Below are positions 1-7,307 of a stretch of 24,322 nucleotides of DNA, one piece after another (within the stretch, counting starts at the first letter, position 1; every line of letters begins with the position of its first letter). The DNA comes from Bacillota bacterium (GTDB lineage Bacteria > Bacillota_I > Bacilli_A > MOL361 > Turicibacteraceae), in contig DNGE01000134.1 of assembly GCA_003486705.1 (NCBI GenBank), positions 18,163 to 42,484 on the forward strand, in the 5' to 3' direction. The position numbers and the translations under genes are program-made. Below the pieces are notes generated by a model. It saw only the letters and a list, made by a program, of their open reading frames with translations. It was not told where the DNA came from and ran no database searches.

Positions 1-5
1 GAACT

Positions 6-39
6 AACAAAAACACCTTAACGCTCGGTTAAGGTGTTT
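6..39 (-). terminator. Intrinsic terminator after the sugar ABC ATPase gene
   Basis: An 11-bp perfect inverted repeat (arms 11-21 and 29-39, 7-nt loop) is followed on the minus strand by a short run of U. It lies 11 bp beyond the stop codon of the ATPase gene and ends that transcript. Confidence 0.85.
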
Positions 40-50
40 CAATTTATTGA

Positions 51-1151
51 TTATTTAATAACCTCTTCAGTTTCAGCATCGAAGAAGTGACATTTGTTCA
101 TATCGATTGCGATTTCTAATGCTTGTCCCATTTTGATGTCTGAACGAGCATCAATTTTTGCTACTAACTGTTGACCAGCTAATGATGTGTAAAGGATTGA
201 TTCATGTCCTAATAACTCAGCTACTTCAATGCTAGCCGTGTATTTAGCTTCTTTATAAGTATCTGCTACGATTGGCTCATCATGGATATCTTCTGGACGG
301 ATACCGAAGATAACTTCTTTGTTATCATATCCTTTTTGTTTTAACATGTTATATTTTGCTTCAGGAATACGGAATTTGTTTTCATCTGCAACGAAATATC
401 CCTTTTCAACTGTTCCGCGGATGAAGTTCATAGCAGGTGAACCGATGAATCCTCCAACGAATACTGTTGCTGGGTTATCGTAGATTTCTTTTGGAGAACC
501 AATTTGTTGGATAACTCCGTCTTTCATAACAACGATACGAGAAGCCATTGTCATCGCTTCTGTTTGATCATGTGTTACGTAAATAGTTGTTGTATTTAAA
601 CGCTCATGTAATTTAATAATTTCAGAACGCATCGCTACACGTAATTTAGCATCTAAGTTTGATAATGGCTCATCCATTAAGAATACTTTTGCATCACGAA
701 CAATTGCACGACCTAAAGCAACACGTTGGCGTTGTCCCCCTGATAACGCTTTTGGTTTACGATCTAAATATTGCTCAAGTCCTAAGATACGAGCTGCATC
801 TTGAACACGACGATCGATTTCATCTTTAGGAATTTTACGTAATTTTAATCCGAATGCCATGTTATCATATACATTCATGTGTGGGTATAATGCGTAAGAT
901 TGGAATACCATCGCGATATCACGATCTTTTGGTGCTACGTCATTCATTAACACACCATCAATGTAGAATTCCCCTTTAGAAATTTCTTCTAAACCAGCGA
1001 TCATACGTAAAGTCGTTGATTTCCCACATCCAGATGGTCCAACGAATACGATGAATTCTTTATCCGCAATATCTAAATTGAAATCTGATACTGATGGATT
1101 TGGATTGTTTTCATAGATTTTGTAAATACTTTTTAATTTTAACTCTGCCAT
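51..1151 (-). CDS. msmK: Sugar ABC importer ATPase, MsmK/UgpC (CUT1) type
   Basis: Cytoplasmic ATPase subunit that powers carbohydrate importers of the CUT1 family. Visible motifs in the 366-residue protein: Walker A GPSGCGKST (38-46), Q-loop Q84, signature LSGGQ (136-140), Walker B VFLMDE (156-161) and H-loop H194. A C-terminal part of about 130 residues matches the regulatory TOBE/OB region of MalK-like proteins, and the length is usual for the family. The ATG is set by GGGAGG at 1160-1165. No permease or binding-protein genes are nearby. In Firmicutes such orphan ATPases (MsmK/MsmX) are shared by several sugar importers, and I infer the same here. The promoter carries a cre-like site, which suggests carbon catabolite control. 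Substrate cannot be told; the exact symbol (msmK, msmX, ugpC) is a matter of convention. Confidence 0.9.
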   Translation of the reverse strand: MAELKLKSIYKIYENNPNPSVSDFNLDIADKEFIVFVGPSGCGKSTTLRMIAGLEEISKGEFYIDGVLMNDVAPKDRDIAMVFQSYALYPHMNVYDNMAFGLKLRKIPKDEIDRRVQDAARILGLEQYLDRKPKALSGGQRQRVALGRAIVRDAKVFLMDEPLSNLDAKLRVAMRSEIIKLHERLNTTTIYVTHDQTEAMTMASRIVVMKDGVIQQIGSPKEIYDNPATVFVGGFIGSPAMNFIRGTVEKGYFVADENKFRIPEAKYNMLKQKGYDNKEVIFGIRPEDIHDEPIVADTYKEAKYTASIEVAELLGHESILYTSLAGQQLVAKIDARSDIKMGQALEIAIDMNKCHFFDAETEEVIK

Positions 1152-1196
1152 TTTTAATTCCTCCCTTATACTCTCCTAGCTCTTTGCTATAGGTAA

Positions 1197-1225
1197 ATTA
1201 TAGAATGAAAACGGTTTTTAAACAA
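1197..1225 (-). promoter_or_regulatory. SigA-type promoter of the sugar ATPase with a cre-like site in its spacer
   Basis: Minus-strand -10 TATAAT (1197-1202) and -35 TTGTTT (1220-1225) are separated by 17 bp. The spacer holds TGAAAACGGTTTTT (plus strand, 1206-1219), which fits the left half and centre of the CcpA operator consensus TGWAANCGNTNWCA but misses its last two bases. The start codon is about 45 bp downstream. Confidence 0.6.
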
Positions 1226-1230
1226 TATAC

Positions 1231-1280
1231 AACTTGCACATAAAAAAAAACCGCTATTGTGCAAGTTGCTAATAACGGTT
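1231..1280 (-). terminator. Intrinsic terminator of the PucR-type regulator gene, with a loop complementary to downstream sequence
   Basis: Arms 1271-1280 and 1249-1258 (10 bp, one mismatch) form a hairpin followed on the minus strand by nine U (1242-1250). The stop codon of the regulator is 9 bp upstream. The loop contains a 9-nt block (1259-1267) perfectly complementary to 1231-1239, just past the U run. Confidence 0.8.
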
Positions 1281-1289
1281 ACATATATC

Positions 1290-2177
1290 CTATTTTTCCA
1301 ATATTGTGTGCTGCTCTATACTTTTAATCATCAAATACGCAATCATTGCATCTTTAAACTCTTTAATATTTAATCCCGTCAACGCAATAAATCGTTCGAT
1401 TTTATTCATAAACGTATTGCGATGCATATACATCGCCTTAGCCCCCATTGATAAATTAAAATTATTTTCAATGTAACACTTTGCCACTTCAATTAAATCA
1501 TGATCAAGCGCCAAAAACTGTTGCCAAATCGTTTCATATCCTTCAAACTCATTTAAATGGTGAATCATAAACTGAAGCGCCATATCATGGCTATCCATCA
1601 CCAACACCGAAGGATCACGAAAGCGCGTATAAATACGGTATTCACGTTGAAAATTCAGCGCAATTTCCTCATTCATTTCATAAGTCGACGTTTGATAGAA
1701 ATTAATATTTTGGTAGAAATCTTGTTGAATCGCCTCCGCCATCTCCTCAAAACTATACTCGTCACTCATCGAAAAATCCAAAATAACCCCATACTTACGC
1801 TCTAAAAATAAAACAATAGCTGCTTCATTTAACTCTTTAATCAACCCATTAAATTCAAGCTTCGTCTCACTGTCAAACAAGTGCGTGAAAAAAATAAATC
1901 GAACTTGTTTTTGAGATTTAACCACCTTATCTAGTAACTGAATCTGATTCTTTAATAAAATCTCCGTCCAGTACACGCTAATTTGTTGATTAAAATCAAC
2001 ACTCCCCACTTCATTAAACACAATCGATAACAACTTTTTTTCAGCAACTGTAATACTTTTTTTAATTCCAATCATCTTATGCTCATCATCTGTAAACCAA
2101 TAATAATCATTAGGATGATTTGGAATCTCGTCAATGATACACTGTGGTCCATATACTTGTTTTAATTGCGAAATCAT
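1290..2177 (-). CDS. PucR/CdaR-type helix-turn-helix transcriptional regulator
   Basis: A predicted DNA-binding regulator of 295 residues. The C-terminal region (about 225-287) looks like the HTH_30 domain that ends PucR/CdaR proteins. It contains the asparagine-rich helix start NNFNLSMGAKAM, the recognition-helix pattern MHRNTFMNKIERF and the following LTGLNIKEF. The N-terminal 220 residues show no motif that I recognise, so the signal it senses is unknown. The start is ATG at 2177, preceded by GGGGGTT. It is transcribed in the same direction as the adjacent sugar ATPase gene but is separated from it by a terminator and a promoter. A role in sugar-uptake control is only a guess from position. 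Confidence 0.75.
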   Translation of the reverse strand: MISQLKQVYGPQCIIDEIPNHPNDYYWFTDDEHKMIGIKKSITVAEKKLLSIVFNEVGSVDFNQQISVYWTEILLKNQIQLLDKVVKSQKQVRFIFFTHLFDSETKLEFNGLIKELNEAAIVLFLERKYGVILDFSMSDEYSFEEMAEAIQQDFYQNINFYQTSTYEMNEEIALNFQREYRIYTRFRDPSVLVMDSHDMALQFMIHHLNEFEGYETIWQQFLALDHDLIEVAKCYIENNFNLSMGAKAMYMHRNTFMNKIERFIALTGLNIKEFKDAMIAYLMIKSIEQHTILEK

Positions 2178-2200
2178 AAACCAACCCCCAAATTTTTCAT

Positions 2201-2230
2201 ATTATATATTAAGTATATCATTTTTTAGAC
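2201..2230 (-). promoter_or_regulatory. Weak candidate promoter for the PucR-type regulator
   Basis: A minus-strand TATAAT (2201-2206) stands about 24 bp upstream of the start codon. No good -35 lies at the right distance; the best is TCTAAA at 2224-2229 with 17-bp spacing. Confidence 0.3.
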
Positions 2231-2236
2231 AGCGAA

Positions 2237-2357
2237 AAAATATCTCTTTTGCGAATAACCAAATAGGTCTATGTTTCATATAATAAGTGAACGATAAACT
2301 ATAGTCTAGTATTGAAAATATCTCTGTTACATTACTTGGAATAGGTCCTATCTTTCA
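2237..2357 (+). repeat. Duplicated bipartite element upstream of the rhodanese gene
   Basis: Two imperfect copies 78 bp apart (2237-2278 and 2315-2357). Each has block A, AAAATATCTCT, then 15 mostly unlike bases, then block B built on ATAGGTC plus TAT and TTTCA. Block B is palindromic in both copies (ATAG-GT-CTAT and ATAGG-T-CCTAT). A TATAAT (2279-2284) follows the first copy directly. Kept blocks around a diverged spacer suggest a paired protein-binding site. Confidence 0.45.
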
Positions 2358-2393
2358 AAAATGATATGCTTTAATAGGAAGGAATTGATTTCG

Positions 2394-2684
2394 ATGACTC
2401 AAGGAATCACACCACAACAACTCGTAGAATTAATGCCGTCAAAACCAAAAATCATTGATGTTCGTGACCCGCATTTCTACAGTGTCGGTCATATTCCAAC
2501 AGCTGTTAATATTCCATATAATACTCTTGTCATGTATCCCGAACGTTTTTTAAAGCTAGACGAGAATTACATTCTTGTTTGTCAAAGTGGCTCAACAAGT
2601 GCTCGTGCTGTGATGCTCTTAAATATGGCTGGATATCATACATTAAATTTAATTGGTGGACAATCCATGTGGCGTTTACATTAA
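2394..2684 (+). CDS. Single-domain rhodanese-like sulfurtransferase
   Basis: A 96-residue cytoplasmic protein spanning one rhodanese domain. It begins with the typical IIDVRDPHFYSVGHIPTAVNIP pattern around residues 20-41 and has the active-site loop C63-QSGSTS-A-R71, where the cysteine would carry the persulfide. Such small proteins pass sulfane sulfur to acceptors; the partner here is unknown. An upstream in-frame ATG at 2361 exists, but AGGAAGGA at 2376-2383 is well placed for the ATG at 2394, and the family domain starts right after it, so I chose 2394. It stands alone between a regulator-like repeat element and a bidirectional terminator. Confidence 0.88.
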   Translation: MTQGITPQQLVELMPSKPKIIDVRDPHFYSVGHIPTAVNIPYNTLVMYPERFLKLDENYILVCQSGSTSARAVMLLNMAGYHTLNLIGGQSMWRLH

Positions 2685-2716
2685 TTAAATTCATAAACGG
2701 ATTACTAATAGTCAAA

Positions 2717-2767
2717 CAAAAAATATAGGAGCTTACCGTTATAATTTCACGATAAGCTCCTTTTTTT
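2717..2767. terminator. Bidirectional terminator between the rhodanese and RluA-like genes
   Basis: Arms 2727-2735 and 2753-2761 pair perfectly (9 bp). A T run follows on the plus strand (2761-2767) and an A run precedes it (2717-2723), so it can end both converging transcripts. Confidence 0.85.
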
Positions 2768-3656
2768 ATTTTGGTAAAATGACGTTAAATCGATTGGGTA
2801 ACTCTGTTACAAACTCATATCCAACTCTTGTAATTGGATGGATAAATCTTAGCTTATAACTATGTAACAAATGCCCCTTTTCTAACACTAATGCCTTTTC
2901 ATCATATAGCGTGTCCCCCACAAGTGGATGACCCAGATAAGTAAGATGCACACGAATTTGATGTGTACGCCCTGTTTCTAGCTTACACTGTACCAAACTC
3001 ATATCCTCAAATCGCTTTAACACCTCATAATGCGTTAATGCATGGTTGCCATCACTTCGTACACAACGTCTCACATTGCCTTCGATTTCACGCGCAATGG
3101 GTGCATTAATACTTCCTTTTTCAGATGGAACCTGCCCCTTTACAAGGGCCATATAATATCTTTTAATCTGCTTCATATCTTGCGTTAATAAATGATGAAT
3201 GTGTCGGTATTTCGCCACCACTAATAACCCCGATGTATCACGGTCCAAGCGGTTCACAAAGTGAATCGTCGATGCTATTTTGTGTTCATTATAATAATGA
3301 ATCAGTGCATTCGCAAGCGTCTCATACGGATGGCGAATTGACGGAATGCAAGGCATTCCTGGCGGTTTATTAATCACGAGTAAATACTCATCTTCAAACA
3401 CAATATCTAACGGATGTGCAAACGGAGCTAGTCCATCACTGCGTACTTCCTCTGGAAAAACAACCGTTAATTCATCCTGTTCCTTTAATTCATAAACGAC
3501 TGTTTTTGGCACATCATTCACTAAAAGTTGGCCCCCACGATGTTTCGTTGCCGTGAGTGTTTTTTTAGAAATCCCTTGTCGTTTAACAAAATCTTTAATA
3601 CTCATGCCATCTTCAGCTTTTGTTATTTGAAATCTTAGTTGTAAACTCATCTTCAT
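2766..3656 (-). CDS. RluA-family RNA pseudouridine synthase (YjbO-like)
   Basis: Isomerises uridine to pseudouridine in rRNA or tRNA. The 296-residue protein has an N-terminal S4-like part (about 15-70) and a catalytic part with NKPPGMPC (96-103) and the motif II RLDRDTSG (136-143), whose Asp138 is the catalytic residue. Family members usually have His just before the Arg; here it is Asn135. GRTHQIRVH near residue 229 is the conserved C-terminal motif. It is the last gene of the relQ-nadK-rluA unit, 12 bp after nadK, the arrangement of yjbM-ppnK-yjbO in Bacillus. ATG at 3656 or ATG at 3650 both fit the weak AGGAT site. The target uridine cannot be told. Confidence 0.88.
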   Translation of the reverse strand: MKMSLQLRFQITKAEDGMSIKDFVKRQGISKKTLTATKHRGGQLLVNDVPKTVVYELKEQDELTVVFPEEVRSDGLAPFAHPLDIVFEDEYLLVINKPPGMPCIPSIRHPYETLANALIHYYNEHKIASTIHFVNRLDRDTSGLLVVAKYRHIHHLLTQDMKQIKRYYMALVKGQVPSEKGSINAPIAREIEGNVRRCVRSDGNHALTHYEVLKRFEDMSLVQCKLETGRTHQIRVHLTYLGHPLVGDTLYDEKALVLEKGHLLHSYKLRFIHPITRVGYEFVTELPNRFNVILPK

Positions 3657-3668
3657 TTATCCTATCTC

Positions 3669-4451
3669 TTACAAAAAGTTATCTTTAACACGCGCCCAAA
3701 ACGATACGTCATGTCGCTTTATAAATGAAACAGACTGTTTTGATAAGGTCACTTCTATCTTGTGAATATCATCAAACGTATCATACAAATGATCGCGTGT
3801 CACTGTTGCGCCTTCAAAACTTTCTGATTCTAACGTAATGACATGATTAGATGGAATAACGAGTGACGATCCAATTGTTCGATACACATTATTATTTAAC
3901 GATCCTATTTCTGTCATTTGAAACGCACTTAAGCTTGGAAAAATAATGGCACCCCCAAGTGACTTATTATACGCTGTACTACCGGTCGGCGTTGAAATAC
4001 ACACGCCAGTACCACGAAACGATTCAAAAAATAAGCCATCAATCGTTACATTTAAATGCTGTGTGCGATACGCATTTAAAATCGTCATCTCATTAAACGC
4101 CATAAATTGTTTAACTCCCTCAGGGGCATAAACAGAAACAGCTAATAACGGATACGTCATCAGACCACTATTATTCGTTCTTAAAAAGGTGATTAGCTCA
4201 TCTAATTCATCGGGTAACCAATCGGTATAATAACCTAAATGTCCCGTATGGATACCAATAAACTTCACCTTATCTAAAATAGATTGGTAGTGATGGACAG
4301 CTTTTAACACCGTTCCATCTCCACCAATCGTTACGACAATGTCTGGATTGTTTTCATCTAGTATCACTTGTTCCTGTAATAACTTTTGTTTCAATTGTTT
4401 GGCAACAGCCAATGAAACGTCCGCTTCATTGTTGTAAATAGCAATTTTCAT
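3669..4451 (-). CDS. nadK: NAD kinase
   Basis: Phosphorylates NAD to NADP using ATP or polyphosphate; cytoplasmic and usually essential. The 260-residue product shows GGDGT (43-47) with the catalytic Asp45, FNEMTILNA (119-127) for NAD binding, and TPTGSTAYN (154-162), all typical of the bacterial PpnK family, as is its length. An in-frame GTG at 4460 lies inside the end of relQ, but AAAGGTG is correctly spaced for the ATG at 4451, which also gives the usual MKIAIY start. That ATG is one base past the relQ stop, so translation is probably coupled. Its link with relQ and an RluA-type gene is conserved in Bacillus. Confidence 0.95.
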   Translation of the reverse strand: MKIAIYNNEADVSLAVAKQLKQKLLQEQVILDENNPDIVVTIGGDGTVLKAVHHYQSILDKVKFIGIHTGHLGYYTDWLPDELDELITFLRTNNSGLMTYPLLAVSVYAPEGVKQFMAFNEMTILNAYRTQHLNVTIDGLFFESFRGTGVCISTPTGSTAYNKSLGGAIIFPSLSAFQMTEIGSLNNNVYRTIGSSLVIPSNHVITLESESFEGATVTRDHLYDTFDDIHKIEVTLSKQSVSFIKRHDVSFWARVKDNFL

Positions 4452-4452
4452 G

Positions 4453-5151
4453 TTAGTCACCTTTTTGTTGTGCTTTTTTCATCAAGTAATTCTCATTGAT
4501 TTCCGTAAAACTCGGTGGTGTATCAATAATACGATGATCATCTTTTTGACGTTTTTCAAACGTTTTTTGTGCTTCTGCAATCTCGTCACGAATACTTGAC
4601 ATCTGTCTATCAAGTAGCGCGGCTGCTTCAGCCGATTGACGTAGACGTTCAATAATATTCTCAGGAATTTGTCCTTGATATTTATAATTTAATGAATGCT
4701 CAATACTCGCCCAAAAATTCATGGCAAGTGTTCGGATTTGAAACTCAACCATTACTTTTTTCATTCCGTCAATGGTCTCTAAATGATAATAAGCATGTAT
4801 ATGATAAGAACGATAGCCGCTATCACGTTGATTAATAATATAGTCACGACATTCAAAAATATCTAAGTCTTGACGTTTTTTTAACAACTCGACGACCACA
4901 TATATATCTTCAATAAACTGACAGTTAATACGAATCCCCGCAATATCGTATACCTTATCAATTTCATAAATTGATAACCCCATTTTTTCTAGCTTATCAA
5001 GCGTTGATGAGATGGTTTTAACACGACCGTCAACAAATTCAATCGGTGAATGTAATCCTTTTGTTTTATATTGTTGGCGAATTCCCCTTAAATTTATTTT
5101 TAATTCTTGCAGTGCAAGTTCATATGGTTCAAAAAAACTTAACCAATTCAT
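4453..5151 (-). CDS. relQ: Small alarmone synthetase (GTP pyrophosphokinase, RelQ/YjbM)
   Basis: Makes (p)ppGpp by moving pyrophosphate from ATP to GTP or GDP. The 232-residue protein contains only the RelA/SpoT synthetase domain. Visible are the Mg-site region YDIAGIRI (68-75), the G-loop SGYRSYH (111-117) with the stacking Tyr, and VEFQIRT (135-141). There is no hydrolase domain and no TGS or ACT domain, as expected of the SAS1 class, which forms tetramers in Bacillus. A C-terminal charged helix (about 170-205) is typical of RelQ. GGGGTGA sits 5 nt before the ATG. First gene of the operon with nadK and the RluA-like gene. Confidence 0.93.
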   Translation of the reverse strand: MNWLSFFEPYELALQELKINLRGIRQQYKTKGLHSPIEFVDGRVKTISSTLDKLEKMGLSIYEIDKVYDIAGIRINCQFIEDIYVVVELLKKRQDLDIFECRDYIINQRDSGYRSYHIHAYYHLETIDGMKKVMVEFQIRTLAMNFWASIEHSLNYKYQGQIPENIIERLRQSAEAAALLDRQMSSIRDEIAEAQKTFEKRQKDDHRIIDTPPSFTEINENYLMKKAQQKGD

Positions 5152-5192
5152 CTTATCACCCCATCCTCTCTTCCTTCATTCAATACACCTAG

Positions 5193-5222
5193 ATTTTAAC
5201 ATTAATTCCCGTCTAGATACAA
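5193..5222 (-). promoter_or_regulatory. Candidate promoter of the relQ-nadK-rluA operon
   Basis: Minus-strand -35 TTGTAT (5217-5222) and -10 TAAAAT (5193-5198) with an 18-bp spacer, about 40 bp before the relQ start codon. Confidence 0.5.
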
Positions 5223-5237
5223 ATATTATCTCATTAA

Positions 5238-5408
5238 GTTGATTATATTATCTTTAAAATATTAAATTTCATTAAAAACATCAAAGATTTTAACGAAAAT
5301 ATATTATCTAACCCTTCGAAAACTGCTCACAAAGCTGTTGCACAAAATACAGATTATTTTCTTATTTTGATTGACGATATGACTTCAGTTTTAAGAAAAA
5401 AATTATGA
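5238..5408 (+). pseudogene. Possible coding remnant without a start codon
   Basis: An open frame of 56 codons ends in TGA at 5406-5408 and is preceded by an in-frame TAA. Its product has a protein-like composition, including the stretches NPSKTAHKAVAQNTDYF and LILIDDMTSVLRKKL, but there is no ATG, GTG or TTG at its start and no ribosome site. I do not recognise the family. It could be the 3' end of a decayed gene, or chance. Confidence 0.25.
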
Positions 5409-5475
5409 TTTAAAGACAAATATCTATTTGATAACCTCACGTTTATGGTTCATAATTAAAGGTGAGGTGAGTTTA

Positions 5476-6051
5476 ATGTCAACAACTATTGAAATAGAAT
5501 TTAAAAACATGTTAAGTGAAACAGAGTACAACCAACTACTTTTAAGCTTCTCTATTACACCAGAACAAATTTGGCGTCAAAAAAACGTTTATTTTGATAC
5601 CCTATCAAGTGCACTTAAAGAACAAAAAGCAGCGCTTCGCGTTCGAATTAAGAACAATACCTATGAGTTAACTTTAAAAACACATGCGGCTGTTGGACTA
5701 CTTGAAACAAATCAAATGATTACACAAACTGATTATGAAAACATAATCAATCACAATATTTTCCCACAAGGTCCCGTCTTTCATACCTTACGTTCCATTT
5801 CAATTGATCCGACTCAATTACAGGTGACGACCGATTTAACAACGGATCGCGCAGAAGTTGATTATGATGGTGGCCTGCTTGTCTTTGATAAAAATTATTA
5901 TCATGACATCATCGATTTTGAACTAGAATATGAAGTGACAGACTATGATACTGGGCTAAAATCATTTGAAGCTTTTCTAACACAATACAACATTAAAATA
6001 CGTCCGGCACAAAATAAAATTAAACGTGCCTTAACAGCGAAAAACGCCTAA
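5476..6051 (+). CDS. CYTH-domain phosphatase (YjbK-like)
   Basis: A 191-residue CYTH/triphosphate-tunnel protein. The signature ExExK is at residues 6-10 (EIEFK). Later charged strands that line the tunnel are visible as RVRIKNN, LTLKTH, DRAEVDYDGG and FELEYEV. Family members hydrolyse triphosphates or bind organic phosphates; YjbK of Bacillus lies next to relQ, as here. An upstream ATG at 5428 would add 16 unlikely residues; the strong AGGTGAGGTGAG before 5476 sets the start. It is divergent from relQ and convergent with coiA. Substrate unknown: inorganic triphosphate is the first candidate, and a link to nucleotide signalling is inference. Confidence 0.85.
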   Translation: MSTTIEIEFKNMLSETEYNQLLLSFSITPEQIWRQKNVYFDTLSSALKEQKAALRVRIKNNTYELTLKTHAAVGLLETNQMITQTDYENIINHNIFPQGPVFHTLRSISIDPTQLQVTTDLTTDRAEVDYDGGLLVFDKNYYHDIIDFELEYEVTDYDTGLKSFEAFLTQYNIKIRPAQNKIKRALTAKNA

Positions 6052-6079
6052 ACTTTGAGATTATCTCAAAGTTTTTTTT
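6050..6079 (+). terminator. Intrinsic terminator of the CYTH gene, overlapping the coiA stop
   Basis: Arms 6050-6060 and 6064-6074 pair perfectly (11 bp) around a 3-nt loop, followed by T. The coiA stop codon is the loop itself, so the last codons of coiA form one arm. Confidence 0.82.
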
Positions 6080-7206
6080 ATACACTGTGAAAGCCGTGCA
6101 TCATGCTCAAATGCTAAATCTAGCGTGTGATACGTGTTTGGGCGTCTCACATACTCATAATAACTCCCTACTTTTTTAATCACATTAAATTGTACTAAAT
6201 ACGTTAAATAGATCGAGACTTCCTGATAAACTTGCTTCATCATGCTAGCTTTCATATACAGTCGGTAACGATACTGTAGGCCCTTCACCACATCACTCAG
6301 ACTAAAGCACTCCCCTATTTCATACCGCATCACAATCCCAACTAATACATAGGTTTGCCAGACAAACAATGGTTTTTCCATCCCCACATTATTCACAATG
6401 GGCCAGCCAACCTCTGCGGGTACTAATGATAACGAGAGTTGTTGTTCATAACACAAGCGTCTTAATACACGATCAGATTTTATCTCGTAGGCCCACCGTC
6501 TCATTCTAAACTCTTTTTTAATGTCTAGCCACGTCTGTCTTGATATAAGTGGAACCTCTACTTGTTTATTTAACAACTGAGCTAATGTTAAATCTTCAAG
6601 CACAATCTGATTTTGTTGTTTTAAGACTTCTTTGGGCGTTATAAAGTATACCTGTTCATAAATAAATAACCTTTTAGCGTCCATCTCGAAATAAAACAAT
6701 CGCTCTTCTTTATTTTTCGCTAATAAGGGATTTAGTACTTGGGTCATTTTTTTATTTTTTTGCTGCCCGATTATAATCCAAAACACCTGAATGTTTTGTT
6801 TTTTATAATCTGCCGTTCGTGCTTTTAATTCCGACTCACTGATAAGACTTTTTTGAATCTCAAATACATACGCCCGACCATTCAGTTCAAAATACACATC
6901 GGCGATTCGATTAATTTGTGGTAGTCGAACTTCGGTATTTACGTATTGTGCGTGTTGATTTAATGCCCATGTGTAAAACAGTTGTTTTACTTGTTGATGA
7001 GTCTCACTTTCTAAAGCATGACACACCCCGTCACATTTCACTTTATGTGCAAAATGCGGTCGTTTCTTAGTTCCAACTTTTAAGATGACTGCTTGTTGAC
7101 AATCTGGACACGTATAAGGATGTTTTTGTGTACTTAAAGAAAGAATTTCAGCCTTCGTTAGCTGCGTTAGATTAATAGGAGTTTGTTCTTTTTTTGCTAT
7201 ATTCAT
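6061..7206 (-). CDS. coiA: Competence protein CoiA-like, with zinc-finger-like N terminus and nuclease core
   Basis: CoiA acts during natural transformation, where it helps recombination of incoming single-stranded DNA. The 381-residue length agrees with Bacillus CoiA (about 373). The N-terminal part has CPDC (33-36), then RPHFAH (49-54) and C58, C62, H63, a likely zinc site. A PD-(D/E)XK-like core follows with D103 (in RIADV) and E116-I-Q118-K119. The rest is helical and variable. A GTG at 7215 is in frame, but AGGTGA fits the ATG at 7206 better. It converges on the CYTH gene. Whether the host is competent cannot be seen; no ComK box with correct spacing was found. Confidence 0.88.
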   Translation of the reverse strand: MNIAKKEQTPINLTQLTKAEILSLSTQKHPYTCPDCQQAVILKVGTKKRPHFAHKVKCDGVCHALESETHQQVKQLFYTWALNQHAQYVNTEVRLPQINRIADVYFELNGRAYVFEIQKSLISESELKARTADYKKQNIQVFWIIIGQQKNKKMTQVLNPLLAKNKEERLFYFEMDAKRLFIYEQVYFITPKEVLKQQNQIVLEDLTLAQLLNKQVEVPLISRQTWLDIKKEFRMRRWAYEIKSDRVLRRLCYEQQLSLSLVPAEVGWPIVNNVGMEKPLFVWQTYVLVGIVMRYEIGECFSLSDVVKGLQYRYRLYMKASMMKQVYQEVSIYLTYLVQFNVIKKVGSYYEYVRRPNTYHTLDLAFEHDARLSQCIKKTLR

Positions 7207-7261
7207 TTTTATCACCTATTAATAACATACGAAAAAAAGTCACGTTTTCCTTTTTTAAAAT

Positions 7262-7300
7262 AAAAAAAATTCCTTTATTATCTAAACAATAAAGGAATTT
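7262..7300 (-). terminator. Intrinsic terminator after the lipoprotein gene
   Basis: A 13-bp perfect stem (7267-7279 with 7288-7300) around an 8-nt loop is followed by eight U on the minus strand. It separates the lipoprotein operon from coiA. Confidence 0.85.
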
Positions 7301-7307
7301 TAAGTGA

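Larger units (their letters stand above)
5152..5475. other. Divergent intergenic region between relQ and the CYTH gene
   Basis: 324 bp. The left part holds the relQ promoter. The middle and right part (5238-5408) holds an open stretch without a start codon that reads like a protein fragment, listed separately. I see no convincing promoter for the CYTH gene; a TTGACG at 5371 lacks a partner -10. Confidence 0.6.

Noticed and set aside
7207..7266. ComK-like box upstream of coiA
   Set aside because: AAAA and TTTT blocks are present but are separated by 6 bases instead of 5, and no second box lies at the right distance. Runs of A and T are expected by chance here.
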